Positions 7,562 to 17,594 of a stretch of 29,016 nt of DNA are shown in pieces. Positions within the stretch are counted from its first letter, which is position 1; each line of letters starts with the position of its first letter. The translations under genes were made by a program, and so were the position numbers. The stretch covers positions 1 to 29,016 of the forward strand of contig NZ_LSJY01000129.1 of assembly GCF_001556865.1 (NCBI RefSeq). The letters run 5' to 3'. A model generated the notes under the pieces. It worked only from the letters and a program-made list of their open reading frames with translations, ran no database searches and was not told where the DNA came from. The stretch is from Sphingobium sp. CCH11-B1 (GTDB taxonomy: Bacteria; Pseudomonadota; Alphaproteobacteria; Sphingomonadales; Sphingomonadaceae).

Positions 7562-8027
7562 CTACCCTGGAATCCTCCGGCGAAAATAAACGACCCGCTC
7601 GGTCTCGGCAAACCCGACCGAGCGGTGGAATGCGTGGCTGGCCTGGTTGGCGATGTCGGCGTCGGAGGCGAGTTCGGTGCATCCCCGTTCCTGCCCCCAC
7701 CGAATGACGGCATCGACGAGCGCCTGCGCGCATCCTGAGCGGCGTGCGACAGGATCGACGAAAATCCCTTCGAGAAAAGCGACGGGACTGGTGTCGCATC
7801 CGTTGACATAATCGCGCCGGATGGCAGCTTCGGCCAGCCCCACCGCTACGCCCATGGCGTCAAGCGCCAGGAAAGCGGCGGCGTGGACTGGCCGCGCGCA
7901 GCAGGTCCAGCGCCTCCTCCCGATGTTCGGCCAGAGGCTGTTCAGGCCAGAGCCCCTGCCGCAGCAAGGCCCAGCGTTCCACACAGGACGCATCCGCCTG
8001 GACGATCTGAAACGATGGCCGGCTCAC
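7562..8027 (-). pseudogene. GNAT acetyltransferase (AAC(6')-like fold), frameshifted
   Basis: The C-terminal part is a clear GNAT domain: RRDYVNGCDTSPVAFLEGIFV, acetyl-CoA loop region VDPVARRSGCAQALV, and SHAFHRSVGFAETERVVYF. Its own frame gives a senseless N-terminus. The matching N-terminus lies in another frame: GTG at 8027 followed by a plausible helix (VERWALLRQGLWPEQPLAEH) that hits a stop at 7860-7862. Removing one base in the GCC-rich stretch around 7875-7886 joins the two halves into a protein of about 155 residues, the normal family length. The GTG overlaps the DUF1467 stop as GTGA, the pattern used throughout this operon, which supports the start. It is either a recent one-base frameshift or a sequencing error. 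The acceptor substrate is unknown; members often carry aminoglycoside acetyltransferase names without proof. Confidence 0.8.
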
Positions 8028-8293
8028 GATGCCGCGTGATAGCCCGGCAGCATGTCGATCGTCAGCCAGCCCTCGACATAATTGGCATAATAAAGGCCCA
8101 GCAGGATAGCCGACAAAATGGTCGCGCGCAGCGCCACCCTACCCGGACGGAAATTGCTCGGCGCGCTGTCCGCCTGCCCCTTCAGCAGTACCTCACCCGT
8201 TTCGTCGGGGGTGCGGATGCCGAAGGGCAGCATAATGAAGGCGCTGATGACCCACATCAGGAAGTAGATGGCGAAGGCGGCGTACCAGTTCAT
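8024..8293 (-). CDS. DUF1467 family small membrane protein
   Basis: 89 residues from the ATG at 8293 (MNWYAAFAIYF); the frame is open further upstream but that part overlaps rnj. Two membrane helices (about residues 4-24 and 56-76) flank a short loop with PFGIRTPDE and an SAP motif, the alphaproteobacterial DUF1467 pattern. The family function is unknown; members commonly sit beside rnj. It starts 10 bases after the RNase J stop and its own stop overlaps the GNAT start, so it appears co-transcribed with both. Confidence 0.88.
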   Translation of the reverse strand: MNWYAAFAIYFLMWVISAFIMLPFGIRTPDETGEVLLKGQADSAPSNFRPGRVALRATILSAILLGLYYANYVEGWLTIDMLPGYHAAS

Positions 8294-8303
8294 GCCAGCC
8301 AGA

Positions 8304-9941
8304 TTAGGCGCGGATGAGCAGCACGTCCACCACAGGCTTCTTGCCGGTCCATCGGGTCGCGGTTCGGCGCACGGCCAGGCGAATTCGTTCCCGCAGCGCC
8401 TCTTCCTCCTGCGATCCCTTCGACAGGACGGAGGTGGCTTCGTCCGCTGCTTCCGCGAGGAAGGCAAGCTTGTCCTCCTCCACCGGCACGCCCTGCGTAC
8501 GCAGGACGGGATCGCCGATCAGCTTCCCCTTGCGATCCAGCGCCACAGCGACGCTGATCTGCCCATGCAGCGCGACCTTGCGCCGTTCGTTCATCGTGGA
8601 CCCATCGGCGGGCAGGATAACGTCGCCGTCCAGCACCAGGCGGCCCGTTTCCTGTTGGCCGATGATCTGCGGCGCGCCGGGCGCGAGCCGGAGCAGATCG
8701 CCGTTCGACTGCACGACCGCATAGGCGATGCCGCTGGCGATGCCAAGCCGGGCCTGCTCCGCCATATGGCGACGCTCGCCATGGACGGGGAGCAGGATCG
8801 CGGGCCGTATCCAGCGATACATGGCTTCCAGTTCGGGCCGGCCCGGATGCCCGGACACATGAACCTCTGCCTGCCGGTCGGTGACCATCAGGATGTTCTT
8901 TTCGGCCAGGGCGTTCTGGATGCGGCCGATCGCGATCTCGTTGCCCGGAATCTGCTTGGAGGAAAAGACGACCATGTCGCCTTCGCTGAGCTTGATCGGA
9001 TGACTGTCGAAAGCAACGCGAGCGAGCGCCGCGCGCGCTTCGCCCTGACCGCCGGTGGCGATGATCATCACCTCGTTCCGGGGCAACGCCATGGCGTCAT
9101 CCCAGTCGACGAGCGGCGGGAAATCCTTCAAATACCCCGCGGCCTTCGCCGTTCCGATGATCCGGTCCAGCGAACGGCCGGCGACGCAGAGCTTGCGGCC
9201 GGTCGCCGCGGCGACCTCACCCAGCGTCTGCACACGCGCTGCGTTGGACGCAAAGGTGGTGACGAGCACCCGGCCCTTCGCGCCGGCGATGGTCTGCATC
9301 AACCCTTCCCGCACGTCGCTTTCGGACCCGCTGGCCTCGGGATTGAAGACGTTGGTGCTGTCGCACACCAGCGCCAGCACGCCTTCGTCGCCGATCGCGG
9401 CGAGTTCCTGCGGGGTCGAAGGCTGGCCAAGCAGCGGCTGTTCGTCCAGCTTCCAGTCACCGGTATGGAAGACGCGGCCATAGGGCGTTTCGATCAGCAC
9501 GGCATTGCCCTCGGGTATCGAGTGGGCCAGCGGCACATAGCGGAAGCCGAAGGGACCAAGCGCGAAGCTGCCCTCATTATCGATGACGTGCAGTTCGACC
9601 TCGTTGGTCAGCCCCTCTTCCTCCAATTTGAGCCGGATGAGCCCGGCCGTGAAGGGCGTGGCATAGAGCGGCACGCCAAGATCGGCCGCAAGATAGGGGA
9701 TCGCACCGATATGGTCCTCATGCCCGTGCGTCAGCACGATGCCGAGCAGGTCGTCGCGTCGATCCTCGATAAAGGAAAGGTCGGGCAGCACCAGCTCCAC
9801 GCCGGGATAGGCAGGATCGGCGAAGGTCAGGCCCAGGTCGACCATGACCCATTTGCCCTGACAGCCATAGAGATTCACGTTCATGCCAATCTCTCCCGAC
9901 CCGCCAAGGGCCAGGAAGAGCAGCTCGTTTCCGGGTGTCAT
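8304..9941 (-). CDS. rnj: Ribonuclease J
   Basis: 545 residues from the ATG at 9941, which overlaps the coaX stop as ATGA. The metallo-beta-lactamase core has the zinc motif H72-x-H74-x-D76-H77, with further ligands expected at His140 and Asp162 (FHTGDW). The beta-CASP region carries [17 protein letters not shown] and [10 protein letters not shown], and a C-terminal dimerisation-type domain follows. Length and motifs match bacterial RNase J, a cytoplasmic exo/endoribonuclease acting in mRNA decay and rRNA maturation. Alphaproteobacteria often have this enzyme alongside RNase E. It is translated with coaX and is followed at 10 bases by the DUF1467 gene. Confidence 0.95.
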   Translation of the reverse strand: MTPGNELLFLALGGSGEIGMNVNLYGCQGKWVMVDLGLTFADPAYPGVELVLPDLSFIEDRRDDLLGIVLTHGHEDHIGAIPYLAADLGVPLYATPFTAGLIRLKLEEEGLTNEVELHVIDNEGSFALGPFGFRYVPLAHSIPEGNAVLIETPYGRVFHTGDWKLDEQPLLGQPSTPQELAAIGDEGVLALVCDSTNVFNPEASGSESDVREGLMQTIAGAKGRVLVTTFASNAARVQTLGEVAAATGRKLCVAGRSLDRIIGTAKAAGYLKDFPPLVDWDDAMALPRNEVMIIATGGQGEARAALARVAFDSHPIKLSEGDMVVFSSKQIPGNEIAIGRIQNALAEKNILMVTDRQAEVHVSGHPGRPELEAMYRWIRPAILLPVHGERRHMAEQARLGIASGIAYAVVQSNGDLLRLAPGAPQIIGQQETGRLVLDGDVILPADGSTMNERRKVALHGQISVAVALDRKGKLIGDPVLRTQGVPVEEDKLAFLAEAADEATSVLSKGSQEEEALRERIRLAVRRTATRWTGKKPVVDVLLIRA

Positions 9942-10720
9942 TCTGTTTTCAAACTCCGTTCGTGCAGCAGCGCCAGTCCCTGAATGGTGAGGTCTGGCGC
10001 GATCGCATCGAAGATATCGCTGTTGTCGTTGAAGAGGACCGCAAGGCCCCCGGTTGAAACCACCCGTGCCGGGCGGCCGATTTCGGCGCGCATTCGCGCC
10101 ACCAATCCTTCCATCATGGCCACATAGCCCCAGAAAACGCCGATATGCATCTGCGATTCCGTGTTGCGACCGATCACCGATTTGCTTTCCGGCGGGGCGA
10201 TCGCGATCTTCGGCAGCTTCGCGGCCGCAGCGACCAGCGCGTCGAGCGACAGGTTGATGCCCGGCGCTATGATCCCGCCCTTGTACGCGCCCGTGTAATC
10301 GACCACGTCGAATGTCGTCGCCGTGCCGAAATCGATCACGATCAGGTCGCCCTGGTAAAGATGGTGGGCAGCTATGACGTTTACAACCCGGTCCGCGCCC
10401 ACGGAGGCGGGTTCCGCCACATCCAGTTCGATGCCCCATTCCACCGGTGCCTGCCCGGCGACCAGCGCCTTCGTACGGAAATATTTGTCGGCCAGCACCT
10501 GAAGATTATGAAGCGCGCGCGGCACGACGGTAGCGATGATGACTGCTGTCACATCGCCGATGGCATAGCCCTCCAGCATCAGCAGCTGGTTCAGCCAGAC
10601 CGCATATTCGTCCGCGGTGCGGCGCGGATCGGTGGCAATCCGCCAGCGCGCGCGGATGTTCTGCCCGTCGAGCAGCGCAAACACCACATTGGTGTTGCCA
10701 GCGTCAATCGCGAGAAGCAT
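9938..10720 (-). CDS. coaX: Type III pantothenate kinase
   Basis: 260 residues from the ATG at 10720, chosen over the ATG at 10744 because AAGGA precedes it at good spacing and the family begins at the phosphate-binding motif. D6-A-G-N-T is at the N-terminus, followed by GADR at 108-111, DFGTATTFD from 130, and GGIIAPG. These are the hallmarks of CoaX. It phosphorylates pantothenate, the first step of coenzyme A synthesis, in the cytoplasm, and this type usually needs a monovalent cation and is not inhibited by CoA. It lies between birA and rnj, a common alphaproteobacterial order downstream of nuo. Confidence 0.95.
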   Translation of the reverse strand: MLLAIDAGNTNVVFALLDGQNIRARWRIATDPRRTADEYAVWLNQLLMLEGYAIGDVTAVIIATVVPRALHNLQVLADKYFRTKALVAGQAPVEWGIELDVAEPASVGADRVVNVIAAHHLYQGDLIVIDFGTATTFDVVDYTGAYKGGIIAPGINLSLDALVAAAAKLPKIAIAPPESKSVIGRNTESQMHIGVFWGYVAMMEGLVARMRAEIGRPARVVSTGGLAVLFNDNSDIFDAIAPDLTIQGLALLHERSLKTE

Positions 10721-10744
10721 GGCTGCGTTTCCTTCGCTACACAT

Positions 10745-10818
10745 CCGTTCGCTTCGAGCGAAGTCGAGAAGCGGCCAGCACGGCGCCGATGTTGTTCGAC
10801 CTCACTCCAAACGAACGG
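10745..10818. repeat. Imperfect palindromic repeat between birA and coaX
   Basis: Ends are CCGTTCG (10745-10751) and CGAACGG (10812-10818). Inside, the left arm (TTCGAGCGAAGTCGAGAA) and the reverse complement of the right arm agree at about two thirds of positions, so the 74 bases could fold into one long hairpin. The TTCGAGCGAAGTCGA core is a type of short dispersed palindrome I recall from sphingomonad intergenic DNA. It fills most of the 117-bp gap inside the operon. Confidence 0.65.
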
Positions 10819-10837
10819 CGAAATTCCATCCCGCCCA

Positions 10838-11587
10838 TCATGGCAGATGGACGTCGCCGGCGTGAATGGCACGGCTCTCCCCATTCGCCAAGCGAAGGAT
10901 CAGCATGCCTTGCCGATCAAGCGTATCGAACGCGCCCTCCACAACCTCGCCATCGGGCAGGGCAACACGCATCGGCGTGCCCGGAGGATGGGCATTGAGC
11001 AGCCAATGGGTCCGCACCGGGTCGAGCCCCTGCGCCCGCCAGATGCCGAGCCAATGGGCGAAGAGGGCCGACAGGCGCTCGAGCAAGGCCCCCGCCTCCA
11101 GGTCGCCTGCACCCTGTGCCGCCAGGCTGGTGACCGGACGGTCGAGGCCGGTCGGATGGCCGGTCACATTGATGCCAATGCCGATCACGATCGCGTCGCC
11201 CACGCGCTCCAGCAAGATGCCGGCGATCTTCGCTCCGTCGACCAATATGTCGTTGGGCCACTTGATCTTGGCGTTTCCCGGCCCGCCGCCCGCTTGTCCC
11301 CCTACAGACGCGGAAGGACCGCCCGTGCCGCATAAGGGCGCAACCAGCGCATGGACAGCATTCGCTGCGACCAGCGCCAGCGTATGGGGTACGGGATCAT
11401 GCGGTCCCACCCGCACCAGCGTGGAGCAATAAAGATTGCCATCGGGGCTTTCCCATGACCGCCCCATGCGCCCCCTGCCCCCGGTCTGGCGGCCGGCGCG
11501 CAGCCACATACCCTCGGCCGCGCCCTGCTCCGCCAGCGCCAGCATGTCGGCGTTGGTGGAACCGGTTTCCTCGACGTACTGGATCAA
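10838..11587 (-). CDS. birA: Biotin--[acetyl-CoA-carboxylase] ligase
   Basis: About 249 residues, beginning with a TTG at 11587 that lies 3 bases past the nuoN stop; no better start is visible. The ligase core is complete: ETGSTN near the start, the biotinyl-AMP loop G-R-G-R-M-G-R-S-W at 38-45, KWPNDI at 109-114, and GIGINV. It activates biotin with ATP and attaches it to the carboxylase carrier protein. There is no N-terminal helix-turn-helix, so it is a monofunctional enzyme rather than a BirA repressor. Residues about 86-105 are a Gly-rich stretch with no counterpart in the compact family core. Position after nuoN suggests co-transcription with complex I. Confidence 0.93.
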   Translation of the reverse strand: MIQYVEETGSTNADMLALAEQGAAEGMWLRAGRQTGGRGRMGRSWESPDGNLYCSTLVRVGPHDPVPHTLALVAANAVHALVAPLCGTGGPSASVGGQAGGGPGNAKIKWPNDILVDGAKIAGILLERVGDAIVIGIGINVTGHPTGLDRPVTSLAAQGAGDLEAGALLERLSALFAHWLGIWRAQGLDPVRTHWLLNAHPPGTPMRVALPDGEVVEGAFDTLDRQGMLILRLANGESRAIHAGDVHLP

Positions 11588-11589
11588 GC

Positions 11590-13026
11590 TCAGAACAGCG
11601 CCGCCGCCGCCGCCGCGCTCGCCGCATCCAGCACAGGGTTCAGCAGATAGCCGAACACGATCACCACGGCGCAGGTCGTCAGGATGATATTCTCGACCGC
11701 CCCGCCCTTCGCTTCATAGGCGGCGGCCGGTTCGTCGAAATAGATCGTCTTGATGATCTTGAGATAATAGAAAGCGCCGATCACCGAGGCTGCGATACCA
11801 AAGGCGGCGAGCGCGGTGAGGTTTGCGGCCACCGCAGCGTCGAACACCAGGAACTTCGCCCAGAAGCCGAAGAGCGGCGGGATGCCGGCCATGGAGAACA
11901 TGAAGATGGCGAAGGCGGCGGCCAGGCCCTTGCGCGACTGCGACAGGCCGGACAGGCTGGCGATGCTTTCGACCGGGCGCCCTTCGGCATCGCGCATCTG
12001 AAGGATGCAGGCAAAGCCGCCGATGGTCATGACGACATAGATCGCCATATAGCTCATCGTCGCCGCGACGCCGGCGGGCGTGCCGCAGGCGAGGCCGATC
12101 AGCGCGAAGCCGACATTGTTGATCGACGAATAGGCCATCAGACGCTTGATGTTCGTCTGGCCGATGGCGGCCACCGCGCCCAGGATGATGGAGGCCAGCG
12201 CCACGAAGATCACGATCTGCTGCCAGTCGAGTCCGGCCGGTCCCAGCGCCTCGATCGCGACGCGGACGGCAAGGCCCATGGCGGCAACCTTGGGCGCGCT
12301 GCCGAAGAAGGTGGTGACGGGCGTCGGCGCGCCTTCATAAACGTCGGGCGTCCACATGTGGAACGGCACGGCGCTCATCTTGAAGGCGAGGCCGGCGAGC
12401 AGGAACACCATGCCGAACAGTTCGCCGTTCGACACGCCATCGCCCATCGCGACCGCGATGCCATCGAACGCCGTGGTGCCGGTGAAGCCATAGAGCAGCG
12501 CCGACCCATAGAGCAGGATGCCGCTCGCCAGCGAACCCAGCACGAAATATTTGAGGCCCGCTTCGGACGAGCGCCCGTCCTGCCGCATGAAGCTCGCCAG
12601 CACATAGGCGGCAAGGCTCTGCATTTCGAGGCCGACGTAGAGGGTCAGCAGATCGCCCGCCGACACCATCATGCCCATGCCGATGCTGCTGAACAGGATC
12701 AGTACCGGATATTCGGGCCGTTCCTTGCCATCGCTCTGGAAGAAACGCGGCGCGAGCAGGATCGCCGCAGCGGCCGCACCGTAGATCAGCGCCTTGGCGA
12801 AGGCCGAGAAGGCGTCGGCCCGGACGAGGCCGTCAAAGGCATCGGGGCCGTTCGCCACCGATGTCGAGATGGAAACGCCGGCAACAGCCAGCGTCACGAC
12901 TGACAGCCAGTTGACGACGCGCGCGCTGCCGTCGCCGCCAAAGGCCGCGACCAGCATCAGCACCAGGCCCCCTGCCGTCAGGATGAGTTCCGGCAGGACC
13001 GCCAGAAGGGAAGCGGAATCGACCAT
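11590..13026 (-). CDS. nuoN: NADH-quinone oxidoreductase subunit N
   Basis: 478 residues, about 14 membrane helices, the antiporter-like (Mrp-type) fold of complex I. The core has KMSAVPFHMWTPDVYEGAP and the helix-7/8 motif IKRLMAYSSINNVGF, with the lysines expected for proton transfer. It is one of three homologous pump subunits (L, M, N) in the inner membrane. The ATG shares its A with the nuoM stop (TGATG). It is the last nuo gene; birA follows almost without a gap. Confidence 0.97.
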   Translation of the reverse strand: MVDSASLLAVLPELILTAGGLVLMLVAAFGGDGSARVVNWLSVVTLAVAGVSISTSVANGPDAFDGLVRADAFSAFAKALIYGAAAAAILLAPRFFQSDGKERPEYPVLILFSSIGMGMMVSAGDLLTLYVGLEMQSLAAYVLASFMRQDGRSSEAGLKYFVLGSLASGILLYGSALLYGFTGTTAFDGIAVAMGDGVSNGELFGMVFLLAGLAFKMSAVPFHMWTPDVYEGAPTPVTTFFGSAPKVAAMGLAVRVAIEALGPAGLDWQQIVIFVALASIILGAVAAIGQTNIKRLMAYSSINNVGFALIGLACGTPAGVAATMSYMAIYVVMTIGGFACILQMRDAEGRPVESIASLSGLSQSRKGLAAAFAIFMFSMAGIPPLFGFWAKFLVFDAAVAANLTALAAFGIAASVIGAFYYLKIIKTIYFDEPAAAYEAKGGAVENIILTTCAVVIVFGYLLNPVLDAASAAAAAALF

Positions 13027-14573
13027 CAGTGCGCCTCCCCGTGCGCGGATACTTCTTCATGATGGGTCTCGCCGGCCGGCTTGGCCGCCCCCATCTTGAT
13101 GTGAGAATCGCCTGCGGGCGCCGCAGGAGCGAGCCGCGCTTCGAGCGCGCGGATGTCGGCGCGCATCGGCGCCAGGAAGCTCTCCGGATAGACGCCCATC
13201 CACAGCACCGCCGCCGCGATCGGCACGAGCAGCGCCAGTTCGCGGGCCGACAGGTCGGGCATGGCCGCCGCATCCGCATTCACCTGCTCGCCATAGGCGA
13301 TGCGGCGATAGAGGTAGAGCATATAGGCCGCGCCCAGGATGATGCCCGTGGTGCAGACCAAGGCCACCCAGCTCGACGCCTGGTAGATGCCCATCAGCGA
13401 CAGGAATTCGCCTACGAAGTTGGATGTGCCCGGAAGTCCCACCGACGCCATGGTGAACAGCAGGAACAGCACCGCATATTTGGGCATGTTGATGCTGAGG
13501 CCGCCATAACGGCTGATCTCACGCGTGTGCAGGCGATCGTAGATGACACCCACGCACAGGAAGAGCGCGCCAGACACCAGGCCGTGGCCCAGCATCACCA
13601 TCATCGCGCCCTCGATCCCCGCCTGGTTGAAGGCGAACAGGCCCACGGTCACGATCGCCATATGCGCCACCGACGAGTAGGCGATCAGCTTCTTCATGTC
13701 GCTCTGCACCAGCGCGACGAGGCTGGTATAGACCACCGCCACCATCGACAGCCCCCAGACCAGCCATGCCAGCTGGGCGGACGCTTCGGGGAACATCGGC
13801 AGCGAAAAGCGGATGAAGCCATAGCCGCCCATCTTGAGCAACACGCCCGCCAGGATGACCGAACCCGCGGTCGGCGCCTGGACGTGCGCGTCGGGCAGCC
13901 ACGTGTGGACCGGCCACATCGGCATCTTGACCGCGAAGCTCGCGAAGAAAGCGAGGAACAGCCAGGTCTGGACATGCGGATCGAAATTATAGGCCATCAG
14001 GGCCGGGATTTCGGTCGTGCCCGCCTCATGCACCATCCACATCATCGCGATCAGCATCAGCACGGAGCCGAGCAGCGTGTAGAGGAAGAATTTGTAGCTG
14101 GCGTAGATGCGGTCCGCACCGCCCCAGATGCCGATGATGAGATACATCGGGATGAGGCCGGCTTCGAACATCACATAGAAGAGGTAGAGGTCCTGCGCCG
14201 CGAAGACGCCGATCATCAGCACCTCCATAAACAGGAATGCCGCCATATATTCGCCGACGCGCTTCTGAATGGCTTCCCAGCTCGCGCCGATGCAGATCGG
14301 CATCAGGAACACAGTGAGCGCGATCAGCATCAGCGCGATGCCATCGATCCCAAGCGCCCAGGCAAAGCGGCCGAAGATCGGATAATATTCCTGATACTGC
14401 CACTGGAGTCCGCCCTGGTCGAAATTCGCCCAGAGAAGGATGCCCAGCACCAGATCGACCAGCGTGGCGATCAGCGCGATCCAGCGCGCGGCATTGGCGC
14501 CCGCGAAGAGACAGGCGATGGCCCCCGCCATCGGCACTGCCATCATCAGGGAAAGGATGGGGAAGCCGTCCAT
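13026..14573 (-). CDS. nuoM: NADH-quinone oxidoreductase subunit M
   Basis: 515 residues with about 14 membrane helices. Signature stretches include KMPMWPVHTWLPDAHVQAP, KKLIAYSSVAHM and GLPGTSNFVGEFL, typical of the middle antiporter-like subunit that pumps protons. The extra His-bearing C-terminal tail (about residues 485-515, HHEEVSAHGEAH at the end) is hydrophilic. The start ATG overlaps the nuoL stop as TAATG, and its stop overlaps the nuoN start. Confidence 0.97.
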   Translation of the reverse strand: MDGFPILSLMMAVPMAGAIACLFAGANAARWIALIATLVDLVLGILLWANFDQGGLQWQYQEYYPIFGRFAWALGIDGIALMLIALTVFLMPICIGASWEAIQKRVGEYMAAFLFMEVLMIGVFAAQDLYLFYVMFEAGLIPMYLIIGIWGGADRIYASYKFFLYTLLGSVLMLIAMMWMVHEAGTTEIPALMAYNFDPHVQTWLFLAFFASFAVKMPMWPVHTWLPDAHVQAPTAGSVILAGVLLKMGGYGFIRFSLPMFPEASAQLAWLVWGLSMVAVVYTSLVALVQSDMKKLIAYSSVAHMAIVTVGLFAFNQAGIEGAMMVMLGHGLVSGALFLCVGVIYDRLHTREISRYGGLSINMPKYAVLFLLFTMASVGLPGTSNFVGEFLSLMGIYQASSWVALVCTTGIILGAAYMLYLYRRIAYGEQVNADAAAMPDLSARELALLVPIAAAVLWMGVYPESFLAPMRADIRALEARLAPAAPAGDSHIKMGAAKPAGETHHEEVSAHGEAH

Positions 14574-16672
14574 TATCGTGTCATCGCCCAGGTTGCGGCC
14601 GCGGCGAGGCCAATCAGCATCACCAGCGCGTAGGTGTAGAGGTAGCCGGACTGGATCCGACGGGTGATCTTGTTGCCCTGCACGACCAGCGCGGCGAGCC
14701 CGTTGGGGCCGAAGCGGTCGATGAAGCCGATGTCACCGAACTTCCAGAAGAAGCGGCCGATGGCGAAGGCGGGCTTCACGAACAGGACGTTGTAGAGCTC
14801 GTCGAAATACCATTTGTTGAGCAGGAACTGGTAGAGCGCGCCGAACTGCGAAACGAAGCGCTGCGGCCAGTCCGTGTTCTTGATGTAGGCCAGCCACGCG
14901 ATCGCCAGGCCTATGAGCATCACCGTGAACGGCCCGAACTTGACCCAGGTCGGCACCTCGTGCGCCGCGTGCATCAGGTGGCTGTCGAATGCGAGTGCCC
15001 CCTTCCAGAACTCGACGCCGCCTTCCGGCCCGATGAACTGATCGTGGAACAGGAAGCCGGCGAACACCGCGCCCAGGCTGAGCACCACGAGCGGCACCAG
15101 CATGACCCATGGGCTTTCGTGCGGATGATATCCGCCGGTGCCGGTGGGCAGCGCGTGCGCATCCGCCTCGGCCCCGTGCGGATCATGGCCCGCATCTTCC
15201 TGCGCCGGGGCATTGTCATGCTCCGATCCGTGGCCGTGCGTCGCGTGATCGTCATGCCCGTGGCCGTGCGCGTCGTGAAGCGAATGCTGGATATGCTCCG
15301 ACGCGGCCCAGCGCGGCTTGCCGAAGAAGGTGAGGAACACCAGCCGCCAGCTGTAGAAGCTGGTAAGCAGAGCCGCGAAGACGCCGACATAATAGGCGCC
15401 CACGCCCGAACCGCCCGACGCGAAGGCCGCTTCCAGAATGCCGTCCTTCGAATAGAAGCCGGCAAAGCCATAGCCGATGAGCGGCAGGCCGACGCCGGTG
15501 ATGGCGAGCGTACCCAGCGTCATCGTCCAGAAGGTGATCGGGATCTCTTTCCTGAGGCCGCCATAATAGCGCATGTCCTGCTCATGGTGCATCGCGTGGA
15601 TGACCGAACCCGCGCCCAGGAACAGCAAAGCCTTGAAGAAGGCGTGGGTGAAAAGGTGGAACATCGCCGCGCCATAGGCGCCGACACCCGCCGCGAAGAA
15701 CATGTAGCCGAGCTGCGAACAGGTCGAATAGGCGATGACGCGCTTGATGTCGTTCTGCACCGTGCCCACCGTCGCCGCGAACAGGCAGGTGGCTGCGCCG
15801 ATGAAGGTCACGAAGCCAAGCGCCGTCGGCGACGTTTCGAACATGGGCGACAGGCGGCACACCATGAACACGCCCGCCGTCACCATGGTCGCCGCGTGGA
15901 TCAGCGCAGACACGGGCGTCGGGCCTTCCATCGCGTCGGGAAGCCAGGTGTGCAGGCCAAGCTGCGCCGATTTGCCCATCGCGCCGATGAACAGCAGCAG
16001 GCAGAGCACGGTCATCGTGTCGAAACGATGGCCAAGGAAACCGATGGTCGACCCCGCCATGGAAGGCGCGGCGGCCAGGATGTCGGGGATCGAGATGGTG
16101 TTGAACACCAGATAGGTGCCGAAAATGCCCATCATGAAACCGAGGTCGCCGACGCGGTTGACCACGAACGCCTTGATCGCGGCGGCATTGGCGCTGGGCT
16201 TGCGGAACCAGAAGCCGATCAGAAGATAGGAAGCAAGGCCCACCCCTTCCCAGCCGAAGAACATCTGCAGCAGGTTGTTCGCCGTTACCAGCATCAGCAT
16301 CGCGAAGGTGAAGAGCGAGAGATAGGCAAAGAAGCGCGGCTGATCCGGCTCCTCTTCCATATAGCCCCAGCTGTACAGATGGACGAGGCTGGAAACGCTG
16401 GTGATGACCACCAGCATGACCGCCGTCATCGTGTCGACGCGCAGCGCCCATTGGGCATTGAAGCTGCCGCTTTCGATCCAGGTGAACAGCGGCTGGACAT
16501 AGGCTTCGCTATGGCCGGTGAGGAAACCGATGAAGATCGGCCAGCTCATGGCGCAGCTCGCGAAGAGCGCGCCGGTGGTGACGATCTTCGCCGGCAGCTT
16601 GCCAAGGGCCTTGTTGCCAAGCCCGGCAATGGCCGCGGCCAGCAGCGGAAGAAGGACGATAAGCTGGATCAT
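14573..16672 (-). CDS. nuoL: NADH-quinone oxidoreductase subunit L
   Basis: 699 residues, larger than the roughly 610 of E. coli NuoL. The antiporter-like core has [30 protein letters not shown] and [16 protein letters not shown]. The C-terminal part should supply the long lateral helix that runs along the membrane arm. A His/Asp-rich hydrophilic loop with 15 His lies at residues 460-518, between membrane helices, and accounts for part of the extra length. It forms the distal proton pump of complex I. nuoK lies 8 bases upstream. Confidence 0.97.
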   Translation of the reverse strand: MIQLIVLLPLLAAAIAGLGNKALGKLPAKIVTTGALFASCAMSWPIFIGFLTGHSEAYVQPLFTWIESGSFNAQWALRVDTMTAVMLVVITSVSSLVHLYSWGYMEEEPDQPRFFAYLSLFTFAMLMLVTANNLLQMFFGWEGVGLASYLLIGFWFRKPSANAAAIKAFVVNRVGDLGFMMGIFGTYLVFNTISIPDILAAAPSMAGSTIGFLGHRFDTMTVLCLLLFIGAMGKSAQLGLHTWLPDAMEGPTPVSALIHAATMVTAGVFMVCRLSPMFETSPTALGFVTFIGAATCLFAATVGTVQNDIKRVIAYSTCSQLGYMFFAAGVGAYGAAMFHLFTHAFFKALLFLGAGSVIHAMHHEQDMRYYGGLRKEIPITFWTMTLGTLAITGVGLPLIGYGFAGFYSKDGILEAAFASGGSGVGAYYVGVFAALLTSFYSWRLVFLTFFGKPRWAASEHIQHSLHDAHGHGHDDHATHGHGSEHDNAPAQEDAGHDPHGAEADAHALPTGTGGYHPHESPWVMLVPLVVLSLGAVFAGFLFHDQFIGPEGGVEFWKGALAFDSHLMHAAHEVPTWVKFGPFTVMLIGLAIAWLAYIKNTDWPQRFVSQFGALYQFLLNKWYFDELYNVLFVKPAFAIGRFFWKFGDIGFIDRFGPNGLAALVVQGNKITRRIQSGYLYTYALVMLIGLAAAATWAMTR

Positions 16673-16680
16673 GAAACGGC

Positions 16681-16986
16681 TCAGCCCTTCATCTGATTGA
16701 TGTCGTCGACGGCGATGGTGCCGCGACCGCGGAAGTAGATGACGAGGATGGCAAGGCCGATGGCCGCCTCACCCGCCGCGACGGTCAGCACGAACATGCT
16801 GAACACCTGTCCCACCAGGTCGCCCAGGAACGCGCTGAAGGCCACGAGGTTGATGTTCACGCTCAGCAGGATCAGTTCGATCGCCATCAGGATGATGATG
16901 ACATTCTTGCGGTTGATGAAGATGCCCAGCACCCCCATCACGAAGAGGATCGCGCTGACCACCATATAATGCTGAAGGCCGATCAC
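16681..16986 (-). CDS. nuoK: NADH-quinone oxidoreductase subunit K
   Basis: 101 residues with three membrane helices. The buried glutamates used in proton transfer are visible in [11 protein letters not shown] and [11 protein letters not shown]. The start is GTG at 16986, overlapping the nuoJ stop as GTGA; the long open frame upstream is only a shadow of nuoJ. Length is typical for the family. Confidence 0.96.
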   Translation of the reverse strand: MIGLQHYMVVSAILFVMGVLGIFINRKNVIIILMAIELILLSVNINLVAFSAFLGDLVGQVFSMFVLTVAAGEAAIGLAILVIYFRGRGTIAVDDINQMKG

Positions 16987-17594
16987 AGCTCTACCCCCTG
17001 CCCCACGGGCTGATTGACGTTGCGCACGGCGTCCTGCGGGCGGCGGCGGTTCTGTTTCGCGATATTCTGGCCCCGCACCCCGCCGCGTGCGCGATGGGTC
17101 AGCACGATCGCACCGATCATCGCGACGAGCAGAACGATGCCGGCCGCCTCGAACAGGAAGATGTAGCGGGTGTAGAGCAGCCCGCCGATCGCCTGGATGT
17201 TGCTGAGTTCCGGGTTGGCCGGAGCGGCACGCTGCGCCAGCTCGATGGGACCGGCGCTCCACAGGCCAATGCCCAGCACGATCTCCGCCAGCAACACCAG
17301 CGCGATCAGCAGGCCGAAGGGCAGATAGTCGACGAAGCCGGCGCGCAGTTCGGCGAAATCGATGTCGAGCATCATGACGACGAACAGGAACAGCACCGCG
17401 ACCGCGCCGACATAGACGATGACCAGAAGCATCGCGATGAACTCGGCGCCCAGCAGCACCATCAGGCCCGCCGCGTTGAAGAAGGCCAGGATCAGCCAGA
17501 GCACCGAATGGACCGGATTGCGCGACAGGATCGTCAGCGCGCCGCTGCACACCACCAAGGTGGCGAACAGATAGAAGGCAAGCACGTGAATCAC
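16983..17594 (-). CDS. nuoJ: NADH-quinone oxidoreductase subunit J
   Basis: 203 residues, five membrane helices, with the conserved [18 protein letters not shown] and [18 protein letters not shown] stretches; the latter region forms the pi-bulge helix that connects quinone chemistry to pumping. A basic, hydrophilic C-terminal tail of about 35 residues ends the protein. The start is GTG at 17594 ([10 protein letters not shown]); AAGGGGA lies upstream, and a three-codon ATG-ATC-CTG-TGA reading frame sits between it and the GTG. The stop overlaps nuoK. Confidence 0.95.
   Translation of the reverse strand: MIHVLAFYLFATLVVCSGALTILSRNPVHSVLWLILAFFNAAGLMVLLGAEFIAMLLVIVYVGAVAVLFLFVVMMLDIDFAELRAGFVDYLPFGLLIALVLLAEIVLGIGLWSAGPIELAQRAAPANPELSNIQAIGGLLYTRYIFLFEAAGIVLLVAMIGAIVLTHRARGGVRGQNIAKQNRRRPQDAVRNVNQPVGQGVEL

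Noticed and set aside
7595..7625. Perfect 10-bp inverted repeat (CCGCTCGGTC / GACCGAGCGG) as a terminator
   Set aside because: It lies within the conserved 3' coding part of the GNAT gene and has no T tract on either side.
7562..8027. Aminoglycoside resistance gene
   Set aside because: The GNAT fold resembles AAC(6') proteins, but the gene is frameshifted, sits in a housekeeping operon, and the substrate cannot be read from sequence.
10838..11587. BirA as a biotin-operon repressor
   Set aside because: There is no N-terminal helix-turn-helix; only the ligase part is encoded.
14960..16696. 578-codon plus-strand frame opposite nuoL
   Set aside because: Arg/His-rich shadow of the nuoL reading frame; no recognisable domain and no ribosome-binding site.
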